Positions 48,956-60,694 are shown, numbered from the stretch's first letter. The stretch is DNA of 64,000 nt from Sisyra terminalis (GCA_958496175.1 OY292275.1:12090001-12154000), one strand, 5' to 3'. A program made the numbers and translations. The notes: generated by a model not told the origin, from the sequence alone.

Positions 48956-49973
48956 CTTAATTTTCGAATTCTTATTGCTAATTTACATTAAAACTTATTT
49001 TTCTGTCAAACTAATAATATTTGAGAACTTAAAATTGTTTTTTTTTTCATACCGTAACAATGCATTTATCTAGGCCTCTAGGTGCTATTTATTATTTTAC
49101 CCTTCTTGCACCGTAACAAGTAGGTTATCAAGAGGAAACATCTAATTTTCAAACTATATACTTAAGTTAGGAATTATTTTTTTTACAAAACTTATGAATT
49201 AACATATAATTTTTTAAATAAAACTTATTAGTTCCAATAATTTTTTCAAAGTTTCATATAAACGTACTTATTTTTCCTAGTTTCATTTGAGATATTAACT
49301 TCCTCTAACTAGCTTTGGCTAACGCAAAAATGTCAATTTTGCCATCGTAATCAATCTTTTGCATTAATTAAACTTCAATAGATAATAAAGCCCGAGCATA
49401 AAGTCTATCTTGGCCAATACTTGCACGTTAGTAGTTTTTTATCGTTTCCAGAGTGGAAAAAGAGCCTTCTCTTGAACAATTTTCATTTAGACTAAAAAAA
49501 AAAATGCGCAAAGCAATATAAACATAAGGGTATCTCTAAGATACCGTAAATGCAATGTATTCTGTATATTTTGTGCGAAGCGAATATCTTCAATATTTTG
49601 TAATGAATCTTTAAATGGTAATGCTTGCGAATATATTCATCTATTAAAGTCTCTCCTTAATTTTCAAGATAATATAATGTTTTAAATTAATACGACGTAT
49701 TGCGACTACCATGGTTTGCATTGGTCTTTAAATGTTCTAGCGAAAAAGGATCGAATTTAGCAAGAAGTTCCTCAAAAAAAAAAAAAACATTATAAGGATC
49801 TTCAATTGATTTTGAATGTTCCCGAAGTGGCAGCTCTCTATTAACCAGTGATTTTACAATTAAAAAATGTGATGAGATAAATTGAAAATTAAATTCAATA
49901 ATAAAAATATTTTACACACTTTATTGAAATCGTTTCAAACATTCATACCAAAACTAGCTCAAATCATTCACGT
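48956..49973. other. AT-rich stretch, nothing recognised
   Basis: No open frame or repeat terminus of note. Confidence 0.4.
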
Positions 49974-50160
49974 AGTCCAATTTATGTAGTATAATTTAAT
50001 ATAAAAATCATACCACAAACATAAATTTGAACAGAAGTTCAAACAAAAATATTTGTGACGTATTGCCCAGATACGTATTTCGATTGCCAAGCAATCTTCA
50101 TCAGTGGTCATCAAGTAGTTTGGATCACTCCGTAACTGCTTTGTGATGATTCACTCAAAT
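49974..50160 (-). mobile_element. Family A element, truncated copy with hammerhead-like core
   Basis: It matches the 139-474 element in reverse, from gtccaatttatgtagtataa to gtgatgattcactcaaat. The outermost TIR on one side and the whole TIR on the other are missing. The core region is well preserved. Confidence 0.8.
50067..50107 (-). ncRNA. Hammerhead ribozyme-like core (family A, copy 3)
   Basis: Minus strand: stem I CCA (50107-50105), CTGATGA (50104-50098), stem II GATTGC/GCAATC (50096-50082), GAA (50081-50079), ATACGTAT (50078-50071), C (50070), TGG (50069-50067). Identical in layout to the copies at 302 and 63666. Confidence 0.55.
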
Positions 50161-52249
50161 CAATTTTTAAATTTGAATTATCCATTCATTATTTTCCCTC
50201 TAAAATTCTGGTGTTTCGAAAAATTTACCGCCCCTACAATCATCCCGTCCTTGGCCCAGGCGTCACGGGCCTAGGCTTAAATCCATCACTTCTTCATATG
50301 CAATTTTGCTTTTTAATATTCGAGGACGTTTAAAATCTGTATTCGAAGTTCTACTTTCTTTCACTTAAACAATATTTTTATCAGTGAATTGACATCAATT
50401 ACTTATTCATCACAGTTCAATGATTGACGAGTAAAGTTAAAGAATGGGGTTGAAAAAAATTTTTGAATAAAGATTCTAAGACCAAATTTAAAGTGCTTTT
50501 TTGGTCCATCAAAATTTTTATCATTGTTTTCAGTTATTAATCAATTAGTTTCGGTGTTTTTAATTCCGATAATTATATGTTCAAAGGATGAAATGTAAAG
50601 TTTTCATTGATAAAACATCAAAAATACAATGTAATAAGAACAGAACGTAAATAACTTTATCCTGTTTATGACCTTTGCAAACAACAGCAAATTTTAACAC
50701 GTCATAGTAGTTTGCAATGTTTATTTTTAGATATGTGGGAGTACAACAAACTTCACCATCTAAACTCAGAAAGTTGTTAAATCAAACTTTTTTGAATTTA
50801 TCCCCCTGGTGACGTAATATGTGCCAGTAGGTGTTGATCGATTTCTCTTTTGGTCCAAAAAAGTCACAAGAAACGGTAGAAAGACGTTTTGTAATCTCCT
50901 TCGCAAAGCCTCGAAAAACACGTAGAACGCAAACTGCATCGCCAAACACTCGACCATGCGAATAATTCATTAAAAGTTTTGCGTAGCGGAGAAAAATTTC
51001 TTCTTAATATTTCACAATTGTAGCTAAAGCTTTTTTTAAGCTTTTAGTATATGAACAGACCATTTGTATTAATTATAACGATGTTAAATTAATTATTTCA
51101 GCTGTTGGATATTTTCGCTACTTTATTGTGAGTAACATGGGAAATTTGCTTATGATTTGAATAAATCATGAATTTTTATGAATTAACAGTTAGCAAAGGA
51201 TAATTATATTAAAAGGTGCAACAGGAATATTAAAATTAAGGAAGTAAGATTACATTTTCTTCAAAACATGTTTTCACGTTTATTTTGGATGCTCGAAAAA
51301 AGTTAAGATGAGATAAGAAAAAAAATTATTGAGAACCAGATTGAATTTCCAATTTACACCAAAACGCACATTTAGATTGATTAAAAAGACAAATATCCAA
51401 GATAAATGTGATTGAAAATATTTTTTTCTAGTCCCAAACTATATTCAAATAACAAATCTCAAAGTAAATAGCAAACGATTTTGGTAAATTTGATTTTTTT
51501 TCCGGAAACAATGTGGTTTCACATAAAGGTCAATAACTTTGAATATTTTCGATCAACAACTGGAACGTATTGGGATGCTCGGCGCCAATATCCATAAATG
51601 TCACAACGCAAAAAAAAAGGAAATTTGTGACTTTTTCCGTTGTTTTCTAAAAATAAAAACCAACCCAATATTTTTTTTCCGATATAAAAAGCAGTACAAA
51701 AAAGTACAACTTAATCCAACGAAATAAATATAAGTATTTTCTTTTGGATCGTTAAAATCGTGACTATCGTTATTATCACTGGTTTATCGATTCGAGAAAC
51801 GAGGAACAGTTCATATGGCACATGAAGCTTTACATATTTATAGCGAAAGTTCATAAATCTTTCTGCAAATAACGATTCTTTCCATGTTTGTATTATACTA
51901 AATAAAAGAGTGGCTGCTATTTGAGGAAATCCATACAGATATATTCACCCCAAACATATAAATCTTCATAACTAATCAAAAAGTAAAAAGTAGTTTTGTG
52001 GCAAAACTTATACCGCCGAAGTAGTTTGAAACTGAAATAAAACTGGAAAATGATATAAGAATGACGATACAACAGATGTGAATGGAAAATGCTGTTTTTA
52101 ACTGCTTTGAAATAAAGATATATGCGAAAACCGAGAAAAATATGAGCATTTATGAATTTTTAATGAAGGTATAGCGATGTTGGAAAGAAGTAATAAAAAA
52201 TAAACAATTTTGTGTGAACTATTAAATTTTTATGAACAAAAAATTCAAC
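50161..52249. other. Mostly AT-rich; two GC-richer patches
   Basis: A patch at 50225-50275 contains ttggcccaggcgtcacgggc and can form a small hairpin (ggccca/gggcct). A patch at 50800-50970 is open in two minus-strand frames (62-63 codons) with no recognisable family or splice borders. The rest is featureless. Confidence 0.3.
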
Positions 52250-52391
52250 ATAAGAAGACAATTCAGGTTGCTTAAGATCGGGTTATTTTATTTAATGTAT
52301 TTTAATACTCAAATTAGCTACGTTTCGTTACGTATCGTAACTTCATCAGGCTTAAACAACCTTAACTATACAACCTGAATTGTCTTCTTAT
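52250..52391 (-). mobile_element. Short TIR element, family D, with hammerhead-like core
   Basis: A perfect 21-bp TIR (ataagaagacaattcaggtt plus g) lies at 52250-52270 and inverted at 52371-52391, enclosing 100 bp with one hammerhead-like core. The TIR-core-TIR plan repeats that of family A with unrelated sequence. It is 142 bp long and non-coding. Confidence 0.7.
52316..52352 (-). ncRNA. Hammerhead ribozyme-like core (family D)
   Basis: Minus strand: stem I AGC (52352-52350), CTGATGA (52349-52343), stem II GTTACG/CGTAAC (perfect, 52341-52327), GAA (52326-52324), ACGT (52323-52320), cleavage A (52319), stem I partner GCT (52318-52316). Every conserved core base is present. Confidence 0.6.
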
Positions 52392-52885
52392 TTAATAAAA
52401 GCTGAGATCTGAATTTTATCTTCTATTATGGAAAAAAAATCAACAATGGATTCAAAATGAAAAAAATATTTTTTGATTTTTATGAAATATTTTTTAAAAA
52501 TTTCAAAATCCAAAGAAAACCTATTTCGTTTTGAGTAAAATCTTTGAGTTTAAATCGAAAAAAAATGGGGTAAATTAATGGACTTAATGGATTGGTTAAA
52601 TGATTTAATGGTTTTAATGGATGAATAGTATCAAAAGTATTACAAAAAAGTCAAGAAAAACTTTTTGCTAATTTAGTAATAGGTATGTTAGTAGAACAAA
52701 AACGAAATTAAATGTTTATCGAAAAAAATTCATTGGTTTTGAAAATTGATATTTAAAGTATCAGTAGGAAATTTAAAATGATTAAAACTTTAGAATTACT
52801 TGAGTTAATTTCTTAATGGAGAAACATTAAATTTAATTATTGTAAATAATTAATAATGTTCTTGAGAATTTGGATTTAAATAATA
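52392..52885. other. AT-rich stretch, nothing recognised
   Basis: No features between two hammerhead-bearing loci. Confidence 0.35.
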
Positions 52886-52965
52886 AGACATCATTTTTCA
52901 AATTATCTCAACGTTTCGTTGGTATTTATTTCCAACTTCTTCAGGAGAATTTTTGATGTTAACAT
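52886..52965 (-). repeat. Hammerhead-bearing hairpin, family E
   Basis: The words gacatca (52887) and tgatgtt (52954) close an imperfect stem that extends stem I of the core. No further element borders are visible. Confidence 0.5.
52906..52948 (-). ncRNA. Hammerhead ribozyme-like core (family E)
   Basis: Minus strand: stem I TCTC (52948-52945), CTGAAGA (52944-52938), stem II GTTGG/CCAAC (perfect, 52936-52918), GAA (52917-52915), ACGT (52914-52911), cleavage T (52910), stem I partner GAGA (52909-52906). Stem I continues outward through paired AT and catca/tgatg words with an internal loop. Confidence 0.6.
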
Positions 52966-54407
52966 CCTCGTTGTAAATATTGGCTTTTTAACAAGATAAC
53001 CGAGTGAGTGCGCTAGTGGCAATTATACTGACATATGCAATTAAATTATTGTTTCAACAAAAAAATAAATAAATACAGCTATACTTTTGTACTTTAAAGA
53101 TTCAGAATGCACAAAGGTACAAAAGAGTCCAACTTCGAAATTAAAATCCTTTTTTTTTCTCCAAACGAATTTAAGCATTTCTTGTCTAAAGGCTTAATGC
53201 TTTTTGAATATTTCGTATCCATTTTGCATCCAACATGGTATTTGGCAAGAGAAAATATTTTCCGGCTCAAATCTTATGATCAAAGTGTTCGATTTTGGGA
53301 CACTTCATGATAAGTTTGAAGATTCTAGCTTTTGAAATACTTAATATTAACTTTTGCTTTGAAAAATTACAAAATTTGAATTAGGGATTGGAAAATGATA
53401 TCTTTTTTTCTTAGAAGAAATAAAAGTTTCCCTTTGAGTCGTAGTATTTTCCAGATAACGACTCAATTATAATTTAATATTGACTGAATTTATTATGAAT
53501 ATAACGGTTCGAAGAAAACCTACACAGCAATAAAAAAGATGATAAAATATTAATTATGTCATTTAGAGGGAAATTATGCAATTAAATAATTTTTATGGTG
53601 AAGCTCTCATAAATTGTTCCAATTAAATTGTGACGTCATTTACCTAAGATTGCCACTTCACGGTTCAAATACGTAAGGAATAAGGGGACGTCAGCATTGA
53701 CGTACGTTGGCATTACTTTGAAATGCATAAGTTGTTCTCAAGTTCAAAGCACAAAGCATCTTATTGAACTTGGCCCTTATCACACAAAATGAAGCTAATT
53801 TTTATTTCCTCAATTTTTTCCACAAAACTCATATAAATTTGCTGGTTTTCCTAAATTTTATCACGTATTTTGCCATCGATTAAATGTTATTGATCTTTAT
53901 GTAAAAAAAGTTAATGGATTTTTTAGTTTTTATTTAACCATACTACCAAATGACCTTTACCTGCAATGATTGGATTTGTCACCTATCAATCTCATATCTC
54001 AAAATACGATTTTTTTGTCTTTAGGAACACATTTCTCACTAAAACTTTTGATTTAAATTAAAAAAAAAAACACTTTTCCAATACAACTTAAATTGCGTTC
54101 ATAAATGTTTTCTCTATCTACCGTTGGACGTATTAGTATATATAGTTGTAGTAGTAGGCCCGAAATCGCAATCCCTCTTTTGAGAAAATCCTAAACTGGG
54201 TTTTTCGAATTTTTCGGTCTATATAATTGGGATGAATTTTCTTCAAATTGCTTTTTAAGTGTGTAGTTTTATGAAGTTTCTCTACATTCTCGATTGGCAA
54301 AAGTCTGTAGGATATAATATATATGTACCCCATGTAATCTTTGTAAAAATATCTATGATTGTTCATTGAATTTGCCCTTACTTTAATCATTTTTCTTTTT
54401 GTTACAG
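52966..54407. other. Possible intron upstream of the candidate exon
   Basis: AT-rich. A minus-strand frame at 54133-54390 (85 codons, lysine-rich) lies exactly over the acceptor's upstream region and is probably chance. A phrase near 52998 (taaccgagtgagtgcgctag) is faintly tRNA-like but has no box B. Confidence 0.3.
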
Positions 54408-54454
54408 GTCAGTACCTATAGAATTCAATCTAAAGTTCTTCACGAATTACAACA
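54408..54454 (+). CDS. Candidate 47-nt internal exon with strong splice sites
   Basis: The acceptor is a long pyrimidine tract ending ctttttgttacag (54407). The donor is aca|gtaagt (54455-54460), a full consensus. The 47 bases between are open in two frames: VSTYRIQSKVLHELQ and SVPIEFNLKFFTNYN. The third frame has a stop. The length changes phase (47 is not a multiple of 3), as many real small exons do. I recognise no protein. If real, it places the surrounding tens of kilobases in introns of a plus-strand gene. Confidence 0.35.
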
Positions 54455-55032
54455 GTAAGTTATGTTTGAATTTGATATGCCTTTTAAGACTCCTTAAAGA
54501 GTTAAGAAAAAACTATGTTTTCATATATAAACAGTTTTTTTTTTTTTTGATAATGGTGTAGGCCACTTAAAAAAGAGGGAAATAACATTATGTTTGCTTA
54601 ATTTAGTGTAAACTTTTTAGTTAAAACTGGTTACAAATTTCCATGCGTTGCTCAATTTAAAATTGGCCAGTAGAAGGAATTGCTTGATTATTTATTGTGA
54701 TAGTAATGAAAGCACCAAATGAAAATAATGAATATTTACATACTAACATCAAATAGAGATAATGCTAAGAAGAAATGGTAAATCAATGTTATTTTATGAC
54801 AATTGAAAATATTTATTCTATATTGGGTCTATTAAGCAAAATCGAACCTTACAAATAGCATTTGTGTTGAGGGTTGTCCAGTCATTAGAAAATAACACTG
54901 AGATAATTGATCACAAATATTTACTTTCCATTCATACCAACTAAAAGATGCAGATTTTAAAAGTCGTAGAAATGGTATACCAATTAAATTATTTCGTGTA
55001 CACACTACAAAACCATTATGATCCTATTAAAC
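54455..55032. other. AT-rich stretch after the candidate donor
   Basis: No further exon or repeat recognised up to the hAT MITE. Confidence 0.35.
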
Positions 55033-55210
55033 CAGTGGTTCTTAATCTGGGTTCAATCCATCTCCAGGATTTAGTCACACGGGTTCGTCGGATTCTAAAT
55101 GATTTGATTCAGTTACGGTGACTATGTTTAAATATTTCCTTGTTTAAAAAATTATATTTTACGAAAGGTTCGGTGGGGGTCAGTATCTTCAACAAGGTTA
55201 AGAACCACTG
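55033..55210. mobile_element. hAT-type MITE with 8-bp target duplication
   Basis: The left end cagtggttcttaatctggg and the right end aaggttaagaaccactg are inverted and fit the hAT CAGNGGTTCTTAA terminus. The flanks are tattaaac (55025-55032) and aattaaac (55211-55218), one mismatch. It is 178 bp long and non-coding. It is distinct in sequence from the hAT MITE at 14870 but shares the terminal motif. Confidence 0.85.
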
Positions 55211-55218
55211 AATTAAAC

Positions 55219-56240
55219 AATATATACGACACAAAAATAATTTTACATGAAATCAAATGAAATGAAAGAATTTCGTTTTCAAAAAATAATCTTTATAAAA
55301 AATTATCTAAATGCAACCAAAAAATACTAAATAAGAAACACTTAAAGAGATAAGATAAAATGGTTGGAAATGTACTGAAAATATGTTAGATGACTTTTCT
55401 CAATAGTGCACCATATATTGTTCTACATAGAACATCGATGAAGAACGAAGAATCTAAGATTTATAGAGCCGGTATTTTTATTCATAAACTCAATCTTTCA
55501 TTATCTCGTTCTCACTTTTAAACTTCGTTTCGGTTCGTTTCTCCTATCAATGGAAGATAAAACGATCCCAGCGCTCGTAGCGAAAGGTCCGGTAATACCA
55601 TTTTTGATACAGAACAAGTGGTTGACTTCGGGTCCTGAGTTTTGGCCAAAAAACTATTTTCTTTTGGACCCTAGAATTCATAGATCATATCCTTAAGATA
55701 ATTATTTAACAGATGAAAATATATCTGTTTGATAAATCTTAAACATTTTTCCTAAACGTTTCACTATTCTGCGGATAAAATTTTACCTTATAGTGGTTAT
55801 AGTTATTTTACCTTATTACCTTAAGTGGCATTATCTAGATGTGAAAAAACCGACCCTTAAATAATAACTTCAACATTTGGGAAGACCATCAAAGTGTAAA
55901 AATATCCTTTGGTCTTTGTATTACGATGCCAGGCTTATTATATACGCAGCATGTATCAAAGGATACCAGTTATTACCTCATATACCTTCTATGAGTCACG
56001 AATATTTCAAAATTCTGTCACATGAAAGGCATAAGCCTATATTGCCAATATGTTATGTTAATTATAAAAATATAATTAACGCTTAAGACTAAAAAAGATA
56101 TTTGTGATATTTGAATTAATTTTTTTTGAAACGGAAAACAATGCACGTATACCACCACTTTCAAAGTGAATAACTCATATATGGTGCAAAGCTTTTTGTT
56201 TCGAAATCGGTTTATTTTTGTATTCATTTTTCAGAATAAA
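55219..56240. other. AT-rich stretch, unrecognised open frame
   Basis: A 69-codon plus-strand frame at 55877-56086 has no motif. Nothing else is seen. Confidence 0.35.
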
Positions 56241-56530
56241 TCTATAATATTTTTATTTATTTATTCTTTTACTTCTGATGGAATTTCTATAGAGGTGCGT
56301 TACACCTGTTCATAGAACCAGAAGAACTACAAAATTTACACAAAAATAGTATAGTTAATAAAATTAATCAAATCAATAATACAAACTTAAAAAAGACATA
56401 TTACAATATTACTTAAAACTATTTTTTCTAAAATTACGTCCTAGAGTTGGAAATCCAGTTTCCCAGCTTTTTCCCCAATATCTTTTCGGAACAGATCAGC
56501 GATTTCATGTTTTCAGGTAGCATATTATAT
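56241..56530 (-). mobile_element. Possible 3' end of a non-LTR retroelement, reverse orientation
   Basis: A ttttatttatttatt stretch leads into gaggtgcgttacacctgttc. About 200 bp on come ggaacagatcagcgattt and catgttttcaggtagcatat. This order resembles reversed 3' ends of insect LINEs, from recall. There is no coding evidence, so this is weak. Confidence 0.3.
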
Positions 56531-58288
56531 GGTTAATATATGGTCTTAAATTAAAACAAAAAGCTTAAATGAGATAAAATAGAAGTAATGTTAACGATAA
56601 AATTATTTGATATAGAGACAATTATAATTGTTTTTATTAATCTGACAATAAAATCTCAAATGATTTAAAACGACAAAATATAAATTTATAATTGCCTCAT
56701 TTATGCGTAAACACCTTGGCAATTAGTTACGTTCACAATTATTATAATCTGATTATTTTCAACCTGTTACTCGAACCAATCTAATATCGTGCAAATTACC
56801 AAGTCAAACAATAATACAAGCAAAACATGATATATCTACATTTATTCGGTTTAGTCTGGCCGTTTTCAAGGAGACGAGGAAATGCGTCGTGTGGCCTAGA
56901 TTTTTTTAATATAGCACCCACCATACCGACTCTAAATGGTACTTTTCGATGAATTCGACTTGGATTAAAAAGTTCTTACTTTTTCTTGTGGCAAACAAGT
57001 AAAAGTAATTTTAACCGGCGAATATTAGAGCTTTACTTGGGCTTTGGGATTGGACGATAAAAAGTGCGATGTGTCGAAAAAAGTTAACGAGTTAACACAC
57101 TGTGTTACGCATGGCATGGAATTCGTGTAGGCGGCTATCATTGAATTAAAAACAGAACTATTGACCTATTTAGCAAGGACATGTGTTGTGGTTTTTCCTT
57201 ACGACGAAAATCTGTTCAGAGGATAGTTTATATTAAAACAAAAAGGAAGTTTGATCTTGAAACTTTTTTTTTCTGCCTGGTTAAGAATAACAGGGTTAAC
57301 AGTTTACCATATTTCTCGTTAAAATATTGATTAAACGAGTTATCTATATTTTACAACCGCGAAATCCGTTTAGAAGAGTTTCATTAGACTAGAAAATTAC
57401 ACAAAAGCTTCTGTTACGATTTACGAATTTTAAGTGAAAACTTCTGTAAAAACCGATTGTTTTTGAAACAATGCAGACAATTCTTCGAATTCCACTGGTT
57501 TATAGTAAGTCCCAAGCCGTTAAGTAAATTATCTACATTAAGATTTCAAATTTTAAAGTTTTTAATTTAATTTCGACAATCATCAATGGAAAGCATTAAT
57601 TTTTAAGACAAATTGAATTGTACAACCCAAATTGACAATGGGAAAAAGAGAAATTGTCATTTTTCACAAAGCTCTTTTGTAAATTTAATGATTAAAGATT
57701 CGACACGTTTTCATTAGTATCACTTCTTTTAAAATTTTCCATCACAAATTTTATTTAAGTCATTGAAATCTATAAAAAAGTATTCATGAGGTGAATCAAA
57801 AGTTTTCAATTTGATTATCGATTCGGTGGTCTATTCTTTTCTATATGTTAATAAGATTATTTGTCACCGAATCGTAAAAACACTAATGATTTTCTGATGA
57901 GTTTTGAAAATTTGATAATGGGATTGGAATTCGTGTTTGAACTTGTAATATTTGAGTTCCAACATTTGATACATGTATGTCTTATGATTTACATAGTTGA
58001 ATAATTAATTAGAAAATTACATGCGCGTATTTCTAATCAAAGAGAGTAATTTACATTTAATTCAACGATATTAGATGCTTTACTATGGTTTTAACGGAAT
58101 TAAATGTGAAAACGATGTAGGTTGGTTTTGGAACTAAAATGTGGGTAAAGTATCAAGAAAGTTTTATAAATTTTCAAAAAAAAAAAGCCTTTGAAGAAGG
58201 AAATGGCTTCTTTTGAAAATTCCATTAATAACGTTATTGTTTTGGACAAAATTCGTTCTCTATTTAAAATCCAAAGGGTAGTTTTTCT
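56531..58288. other. AT-rich stretch, nothing recognised
   Basis: No open frame, repeat end or RNA gene seen. Confidence 0.4.
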
Positions 58289-58446
58289 TTTTTTTAATTG
58301 TTATTTATCGTCGCTTTATGATAACCAAGGTCAAAAGCGACTCTAAGGATAATAAAAATCCGTAATCGAGAAATATTGAAAGTTGGCTCTATACGAGGAT
58401 CGAGTCCAACACCTCGGCCACCAGTAGGCCCACCAAGGGTAGTTAT
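58289..58446 (-). mobile_element. tRNA-derived SINE, copy 2
   Basis: Read on the minus strand, it has a box B-like ggactcgatcctcg. It then shares the tail of copy 1, with tttctcgattacggattttt followed by attatccttagagtcgct, ending in an A-rich run. The head differs from copy 1, with ggtggccgaggtg replacing part of box A, so it may be 5'-rearranged. The conserved tail is the stronger evidence. Confidence 0.7.
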
Positions 58447-58629
58447 ATGTTAAAAAAAATAAAAACTAGTCACAAGTTTCAATTTAAAAGTTACTAACAA
58501 CAAAACCGATTTGATAGTCGAATGATTTCAAATTCTTTTTTTCCAAATTTAATAAGAACATAACATTATCATGCCATGAGGGAGATCATTCCAAATTATT
58601 GAAACCATTAGAATCAATTTATGTTTTTA
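58447..58629. other. Short AT-rich spacer
   Basis: Nothing recognised. Confidence 0.35.
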
Positions 58630-59357
58630 ATAAATGGACTACTAGAGCCCAAATCTACAATTAGTATACACAATAAACTGACTTTATACAAAGCAATATT
58701 ACGACCTATCTGGACGTACGGAGCAGAATTGTGGGGTTCCGCTAAACCTTCCAATATACAACTAATCCAATCCTTTCAATCCAAATGACTCCGAAGAATC
58801 TTCAATGCTCCCTATTATGTTCAAAATGAAATAACACATAGAAACCTAAGTATTCCCTATGTGGCCGAACTTGTATCACATACATTTCAAAAATTTCATG
58901 AAAAATTACACTACCATACAAACCTAGAAGTGCAAACGTTAGCATTATTACAACACCCAAAAAAACCTCCACGTCGATTGAAAAGGCGATGGCCAAGAGA
59001 TCATCTTATTAATTCAAGGAGTTTCAATCAAGGTTTATAAAATACACAGGTGGCCTCATGGTGGCTACGTGACGTATCCAGAAGAACTTCCTACATATCT
59101 TCAGACTGATTCAATTTCAAAATTCTTCGTATGACGTCATTTTTTTTAATGGAGCAACCTGTGTAATTTACAAACCTTGAGTTTCAATAATGATTGGTGC
59201 CTCTCATCAAGTCCTCAAACCTGGTGGCTTTGACTTGAAATTCTTTTCGAGTTATAGCTCACTTTTATTTTTAATTACAATCATCACTTTTGGTTATTGT
59301 ATGTTTATATATTGTACAGATTGCAAATTCATCTTTTATAATAAATAAAAAAAAAAT
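58630..59357 (+). pseudogene. jockey-clade LINE, 5'-truncated 3' end with reverse transcriptase remnant
   Basis: The plus-strand frame reads LYKAILRPIWTYGAELWGSA (58684-58743), the hallmark C-terminal block of jockey-type reverse transcriptases. It continues through LRRIFNAPYYVQNEITHRNL and PPRRLKRRWPRDHL, also typical of this clade. A TGA at 58786-58788 interrupts it. A MITE at 59028-59179 interrupts the end of the frame. After it come an untranslated tail and aataaataaaaaaaaa ending near 59357. The copy is about 0.7 kb, against more than 4 kb for a full element: a typical 5'-truncated dead insertion. Confidence 0.9.
59028..59179. mobile_element. MITE nested in the jockey fragment, 7-8 bp target duplication
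   Basis: The TIR begins tcaaggttt-taaa-tacacag and is inverted at the right end (ctgtgtaatttacaaacctt). AGTTTCAA flanks both sides (59020-59027 and 59180-59187), so the LINE's empty site is recoverable. The element is about 152 bp. The interior includes ctacgtgacgtatccagaag and a TGACGTCA word. A second copy is at 10885-11013. An 8-bp duplication would fit hAT, P or Merlin; the terminus does not decide. Confidence 0.8.
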
Positions 59358-60644
59358 GTTTTTAAGGAAAATTTTTGTTCCAGCTGTATTAATAAAACAC
59401 CGATTTTTTTCTGATAAATAAGCTTTCATTACTTCTACATGAAAATACTTAATTTAATCAAAATAATTTCCTTTATAAACTATACATTTTTGACACCTTT
59501 CTGGAAATTTATGGATACCTTACCAAATAAATGTTCATTTTTTGAGCTTCTTTTGGATTATGGGAAGCTTATCGTTGGAAAATAAACAACAGTTTTGCAA
59601 AGCAATTATTATACCCATCTTAATAAAAATAAATAAAACCAAAAAAATCGTTTCAAAAATAGATTTTGATGAAAATAAATTAAATTACCGAAACAAAATT
59701 TTATCTATCCCTTTACAAGATCAATTTTACTTAAATATATGAATAAAAACTATCATTTTTATTACATTGACGTTGTAAAAGCTCATTTTCATATTCAATT
59801 TATACCTCGACTCGATTCATACATCTATTTCGTGTACCGCTATAGAAAATTGATAAAATTTATAAAAGTTGGAATATGAGACTTTTATATATTATGTTGA
59901 AATTCAATTTTAAATTTTCCTCTGAAAACAGTCAGCATCGGTTGAAATCTTTCCATTCAAATTAAATTAGTTTTGAACTGAATGAATGATAAAAGTGGCA
60001 TGAAAATTGATTAGAATTATTCTTATGAAGTTGAAGATGAGCAAAGTTTCACTATAAAGTGGCAAAGTTAATTGAATTATTTTTAATATAAATCACTGAT
60101 GGTCGCGCCGGTCGGTTTGCAAAGTTTTTTCTTTGCCATACGCATTGGAAATGGCTGTTGAAATGTGAACATTTTCTATGCTTCGTAATGGGTGGAAGTA
60201 GTTTGTTGAGTATGTGTGGGTTATTTATTTATTGGAAATTAAAGACATTGTAAACAGTCTATTGATTTTGCTGTTGTAAACTGTAATTTTCTCTTGTTAT
60301 CATTGAGTAAATTGATTGAAAGCAATTTTATTGAAGTCATTGCCTCGATAATTTCATGATTGATCCAATTATTGCCTTCGTTACGATTGAAAATTTTATT
60401 TTCCGAAAGGCTTATCGGTTTTTATATTTGGGTAGGAGTTAACCCTCTTTTTATTTGTTAAATTTGGAATTCAAAGTTTTTGTCTTATATCTCTTTGACA
60501 ATTCTGATTTTTTTAAATTAGTTTTTTTAAAATATTAATAATTATTATTAAGGATATCAAATATCAAAAATTTTGTCTTAATTAGTCGGTTCTTGAAATA
60601 TTTGAAACCATTGTATTGAATACTAAAAGAAATATAATAATTAA
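59358..60644. other. AT-rich stretch, nothing recognised
   Basis: A frame at 59542-59742 is AT-driven. No repeat termini are seen. Confidence 0.4.
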
Positions 60645-60694
60645 ATTGTGGGCAATAAGGACGAAGCTTCTTGCGGAATATTAATTATTTTATC

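Noticed and set aside
50782..50970. Two overlapping minus-strand frames of 62-63 codons
   Set aside because: Both frames overlap in different phases without motif or splice sites. At most a GC-richer patch.
52995..53035. tRNA or SINE promoter-like phrase
   Set aside because: A faint box A but no box B at the right distance and no cloverleaf.
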